A stretch of 22,421 nt of DNA, from contig NW_003156739.1 of assembly GCF_000003605.2 (NCBI RefSeq), forward strand, positions 321,111-343,531, read 5' to 3'. Origin of the DNA: Saccoglossus kowalevskii. Its lineage: Eukaryota; Hemichordata; Enteropneusta; Harrimaniidae. The notes beneath the pieces were generated by a model. The model had not been told where the DNA came from and did no database searches. It worked only from the letters and a program-made list of their open reading frames with translations. Below, piece after piece: positions 19,750 through 22,421 of the stretch; the stretch's first letter is position 1, and each line of letters starts with the position of its first letter. The position numbers and the translations under genes were made by a program.

Positions 19750-20369
19750 CACGAGTCTAGAGAGACTAAAACAGTGAAAAAGGTTACTAGTAGTAATGGT
19801 ATGCTGTTTGGATCAACTCTTGGTGGTGAACGTGGTGAGATACAGCAGTTAATTCTAACACAGAAGCTTAGATGGGTTTGATAGAACCATGGATTTAGTT
19901 AGAATACTATTTTATAGGACCATGATGCAGTCTTTTATGAAGCAGTGTTTTGAGGTCACTATCTGCTACAACTACAATTGGTCAATATCCGACCTATAAA
20001 GGGTTTGTTAAAAATCCCTTGAACTGGGTCTGCATTGACCCATCATTGAAACGTTCCAAAGGTGTTTAAGAAATCTTGTTGTTACAGACCACTTTCAATT
20101 TCAAGATAGGCCCAATCATATGCAACAAAATGACAAAAAGCAAAGCACTGTGGCTACGTATTAGTGGAATAACTTATCTGTCATTATGATATCCCGAAAA
20201 AGTGAAAAGTGCCGACAAGGTTAAACACTTTGAGATGGTTATGTTGAAAGAGCTGTGTGTACTTGCAGGTGTACAGAAAAGCAAAAACTCAACAGATTAT
20301 TCCCAGGAAAATGGATTGACAGGTCCCATCAACCATACATTAATGATCATGCTTGGTACTTGCGGTTAT
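19750..20369 (+). pseudogene. decayed LINE reverse transcriptase, 3' part
   Basis: Three short frames together match the order of blocks at the C-terminal side of CR1/L2- or Jockey-type non-LTR reverse transcriptases. First frame (19750-19878): GMLFGST, like the KTK-x-MLFGS strand of the palm. Second frame (from about 19868): RILFYRTMMQ, like the ILYxTMIQPxxDYC thumb motif, with QCFEV at the place of YC-x-V. After two stops comes SLELGLH-stop-PIIETFQR, like LxELGWxPLxxRR. Next is WNNLS (20165-20179), like LWNxLP. Third frame (20190-20369): KVKSADKVKHFEMVMLKEL, like the S-x-x-x-FKxxLKxxL tail. At least four in-frame stops, two frame changes and an apparent deletion after the thumb show it is dead. 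No catalytic YADD box is visible. A family search would settle the clade. Confidence 0.6.
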
Positions 20370-20386
20370 TAGTGAAATACTAGTAA

Positions 20387-20619
20387 ATAATAGTGATTGT
20401 GATTGTTTTGCATTCCAGTACTTTTTTTAATGATTTTGTAGTTGATCCTAGCATTCCTACAGATTTAACTGGTTTAAATTTAAACAGCGATTCAGCTGAT
20501 GATCAAGTTATGGAAATCCTAGTTCTTATGATTTTGGGCAGTTAGTTAAAACTGTAGTTGATCATATTGATGTTTCTGGTGTGTATTGTCCTTCTGAGTA
20601 TTCTGTGTCTTTTCAAGGC
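20387..20619 (+). pseudogene. two overlapping frames, possible coding relic
   Basis: A 52-codon frame (20387-20542; includes NDFVVDPSIPTDLTGLNLNS) overlaps a 39-codon frame (20503-20619; includes VVDHIDVSGVYCPSEYSVSF). Their composition looks protein-like, and one frame change around 20515 would join them. A splice-acceptor-like string follows near 20640-20658. It may be a further piece of a mobile element or a dead exon; no family is recognised, and chance is possible. Confidence 0.2.
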
Positions 20620-21030
20620 TAACCTGAACATACAATATGTTCTCATTATTTCCTTAGATTCTTTGTCTGATACTTACTTATACATGAACATGTTTCCACA
20701 CATCGGAACATTTGGTTAGTAATAGAAGTGAACTTGTAACTCCACAAACTAATAAATAAATATAGTCGTTACCCAAGTAGAGACAGAAGAGCTTCTGGCT
20801 AACTGGTTTATTATTATAGCATGGTCTTCGTTTCCTAACTACGTAAACAGTCTAATAGTCCTAGTGTGGTTGCAGCATAAAACGTATTTATCTGTATCTG
20901 TATGTTTGATATCTTTGTTCAGACATCGTGTCTGTTGTACTCATAGTTGCTGTCGACATAGGAAGTAAAGTAAGCAAATAACACCGAATAAACGGCAAGG
21001 TAAAGACTATGTCTAATTATAGTAAATACG
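20620..21030. other. gene-free stretch
   Basis: No reading frame, repeat or RNA gene supported. The part next to the SINE-like boxes may be the body of that SINE, but no recognisable SINE 3' domain was seen. Confidence 0.45.
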
Positions 21031-21116
21031 TACTGCGTGCGTGACTCGAACCGGCGCTCGCGTACGGCACCTAATCGCCTAGCTTCACGCCACTACACGT
21101 CTTCCCCTCAGCCACC
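21031..21116 (-). mobile_element. tRNA-derived SINE-like segment (A box and B box)
   Basis: On the minus strand GGTGGCTGAGGGG (about 21104-21116) resembles the A box of Leu/Ser-type tRNAs. GGTTCGAGTCA (21042-21052) is a good B box about 64 bases downstream, a spacing that suits class II tRNAs with a long variable arm. The acceptor and T stems do not pair properly, so this is not a functional tRNA. The likely reading is a tRNA-derived SINE head or a tRNA pseudogene. A 6-bp hairpin (GCATCC/GGATGC, 21119-21138) lies immediately upstream. Target-site duplications were not identified. Confidence 0.5.
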
Positions 21117-21274
21117 GGGCATCCCCAAAAAAGGATGCTTAATAACCGAGCTAATACCACTGAAACTCTGGAGGGCATGCCTTAAGGATATTGTTGGTTT
21201 CACACGTTGATGAACTGCATGAACTGCATTTTATTAGCGCCCTCACAGGTGTTTGCTTGCCTGCGTTACTTTTC

Positions 21275-21457
21275 ATTCCTCAGCTCCTGAGAGCGAGGTT
21301 ATTATATGCTGGCGAGGTAGATATGCTGGCGATCGCCTCTGTGTTTCCGGAAGTACTATGGGGGATTGCATGATGGGAGTGGAAAGTCTTTTGATCGTAA
21401 AATAATTTTAGTAAAAGTAAAAACTGGAGTGACTGGTGAGTGAGTGAAATGAAGGTC
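21275..21457 (+). repeat. palindrome-rich repeat, copy A
   Basis: Begins ATTCCTCAGCTCCTGAGAGC and includes the palindromes GGCGATCGCC (21328-21337) and TTCCGGAA, then GGATTGCATGATGGGAGT and a tail AAAATAATTTTAG. It matches copy C over its whole length including the tail, but has about 12 extra bases with a duplicated ATGCTGGCGA-type string near 21305-21320. The frame across it is not evidence of a gene. Confidence 0.85.
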
Positions 21458-21693
21458 AGATTCCGGGGTCAAAATACGTCACAATACATTCATCAAGGCG
21501 GTTGCTATGTGTCGGGTTCGGGTTTCGGGTTTCGTACTTGGACACACACCGTGTCTGAGATCGCCATCTACGACGACATTTACCAGTTACGCAGACTTCA
21601 AAATACTTTCTATGCGGTGCTGATACGTACTAATTGCCTCCAACAGGTTTACATGCACTGTATTCCAACGCCCGTCGTTACTCATATATACAC
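21458..21693. other. CpG-richer unique segment, possible promoter region
   Basis: More CpG-rich than its surroundings, with a GGGTTCGGGTTTCGGGTTTC string near 21513-21533. A plus-strand frame (ATG at 21449, to TAA at 21713-21715, about 88 codons) crosses it but matches no known protein. On the minus strand an AGATGGCG-type YY1-like ATG lies at 21565-21567 and leads a 20-codon frame. Confidence 0.3.
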
Positions 21694-21711
21694 ATCCCAC
21701 AATGCAACGCG
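21694..21711 (+). promoter_or_regulatory. ZNF143/Staf-like binding site
   Basis: ATCCCACAATGCAACGCG matches the Staf/ZNF143 consensus YWCCCRNMATSCMYYRCR at 16 of 18 positions by hand. Such sites drive small nuclear RNA genes and many TATA-less housekeeping promoters, often together with YY1. A YY1-like minus-strand ATG lies about 130 bases to the left, consistent with a leftward promoter. No snRNA gene was recognised. Confidence 0.4.
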
Positions 21712-22055
21712 GTAATGGCATCATTGTAAAGTGCCCCAATCACCACGAATTAGGTCACGCTCAGATTGACACCATACAATTAAAGGTTGACAATCAAAAG
21801 AAAGGAAGGTGGAAATTGAATAGCATATATATAAACACAACTTTGTAAAACAAATCTAAAGAAGAAGTTAAGGAAAAAATATATTAATAAAAACATATCC
21901 CTTGAAACATACTTGAAAATATATATATAATGTAACCCATAACTGGGTGCAGAATAAAATAATTTGCACAAGTCTACTCTCCAGAGTTGGTAATGGTCAA
22001 GCCCTCAGTCATTTTATTAGCTCCGCTGTCAACAAAGTCGTCGACGTGGAGCTCT
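21712..22055. other. gene-free spacer between repeat copies
   Basis: AT-rich, with TA-rich strings near 21920-21935. A 101-codon plus-strand frame runs from a GTG at 21947 through the repeat copies; its repeat-derived part explains most of its length. Confidence 0.5.
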
Positions 22056-22165
22056 TCATTCCTCAGCTCCTGAGAGCGAGGTTATTAGTAGATATGCTGG
22101 CGATCGCCTCTGTGTTTCCGGAAGTACTATGGGGGGATTGCATGATGGTAGTGGAAAGTCTTTTG
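22056..22165 (+). repeat. palindrome-rich repeat, copy B
   Basis: CCTCAGCTCCTGAGAGCGAG starts at 22061, GGCGATCGCC at 22099-22108, then TTCCGGAAGTACTATGG and GCATGATGGTAGTGG. It lacks the AAAATAATTTTAG tail and runs straight into copy C. Confidence 0.9.
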
Positions 22166-22327
22166 ACTCCTCAGCTCCTGAGAGCGAGGTTATTTGTAGA
22201 TATGTTGGCGATCGCCGCTGTGTCTGCGGAAGTACTATGGGAGATTGCATGATGGGAGTGAAAAGTCTTTTGATCAGTAAAATAATTTTAGAAAAGCGAA
22301 AACTAAAGTGACTGTGAAATAAAGGTG
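22166..22327 (+). repeat. palindrome-rich repeat, copy C
   Basis: CCTCAGCTCC begins at 22169 and GGCGATCGCC lies at 22207-22216, both exactly 108 bases after copy B. The TTCCGGAA palindrome has become CTGCGGAA. The tail AAAATAATTTTAG and AAAGTGACTG matches copy A, so B looks like the internally duplicated part of one A/C-type element. The 108-bp period is 36 codons, so one plus-strand frame passes through both copies as a 36-residue repeat (PQLLRARLxVDMLAIAxV). Confidence 0.9.
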
Positions 22328-22421
22328 GGTTTTAAATATTAAATATTATGACATTTGGATGTAATAATGAAAGGAAATTGAACTGGTATGAAAGGGCAGT
22401 ACATGTAGCCGGAACGCAAGC

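Noticed and set aside
20165-20179. WNNLS as chance match only
   Set aside because: Alone it would be chance, but it falls in the right order with four other reverse transcriptase blocks, so it was kept as part of the LINE remnant.
22056-22252. A real protein with 36-residue repeats
   Set aside because: The frame starts from GTG, the repeat's palindromes and its non-coding copy A with a length-changing insertion point to a DNA repeat; kept only as an observation.

Overview
This window looks like non-coding, repeat-bearing genomic DNA from a eukaryote, most likely an invertebrate animal. By eye it is AT-rich (roughly 60-65% A+T) without strong CpG depletion. Reading frames are short and scattered over all six frames, and there are no Shine-Dalgarno-led or operon-like gene runs. 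It carries minisatellites, a dinucleotide microsatellite, a decayed LINE reverse transcriptase and a tRNA-derived SINE-like box pair. It also contains good matches to animal transcription-factor motifs (RFX, YY1, NF-Y, ZNF143, CTCF, HSF). One assembly gap of 157 N lies at 10862-11018. I cannot name the species. No intact, recognisable protein-coding gene is visible; the longest ATG-initiated frame without N is about 104 codons, which is near chance expectation for this length and composition.

Layout. 1-5434: gene-free DNA with two adjacent perfect palindromes (410-449), a long imperfect hairpin (2563-2655), three of the window's four perfect TGACGTCA sites, RFX-like sites and a GGCAAC-rich patch (4561-4680). 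5435-6470: about 1 kb of a 26-28 bp minisatellite with a higher-order pattern. 6890-7045: the best promoter-like segment, with a CCAAT box and, 76 bp downstream, a YY1 element that contains an ATG. 7046-10704: gene-free. 10705-10861: a possible exon start cut by the gap. 11019-16342: gene-free, with TATA-like elements, an octamer duplication, hairpins and RFX-like palindromes. 16343-16356: a CTCF-like core. 16964-16994: a near-perfect palindrome containing a four-unit heat shock element.

17317-18095: a satellite of about 74 bp monomers arranged as 149 bp dimers. It is interrupted by a 236 bp A-rich segment ending in (TA)29, and both sides of that segment carry the same 10 bp. 19750-20369: the decayed 3' end of a CR1/L2- or Jockey-like LINE reverse transcriptase in three frames. 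20387-20619: two short frames of unclear origin. 21042-21116 (minus): a SINE-like A box/B box pair. 21275-22327: three copies of a palindrome-rich repeat, two of them in tandem at 108 bp. A ZNF143-like site and a minus-strand YY1-like ATG lie between the first copy and the tandem pair.

The genes do not form a visible pathway. The most informative content is regulatory motifs and repeat history. I found no undescribed protein-based system. The observations most worth checking are the heat shock element palindrome, the satellite interrupted by an insertion-like segment, the tandem palindrome repeat and the 410-449 palindrome pair.
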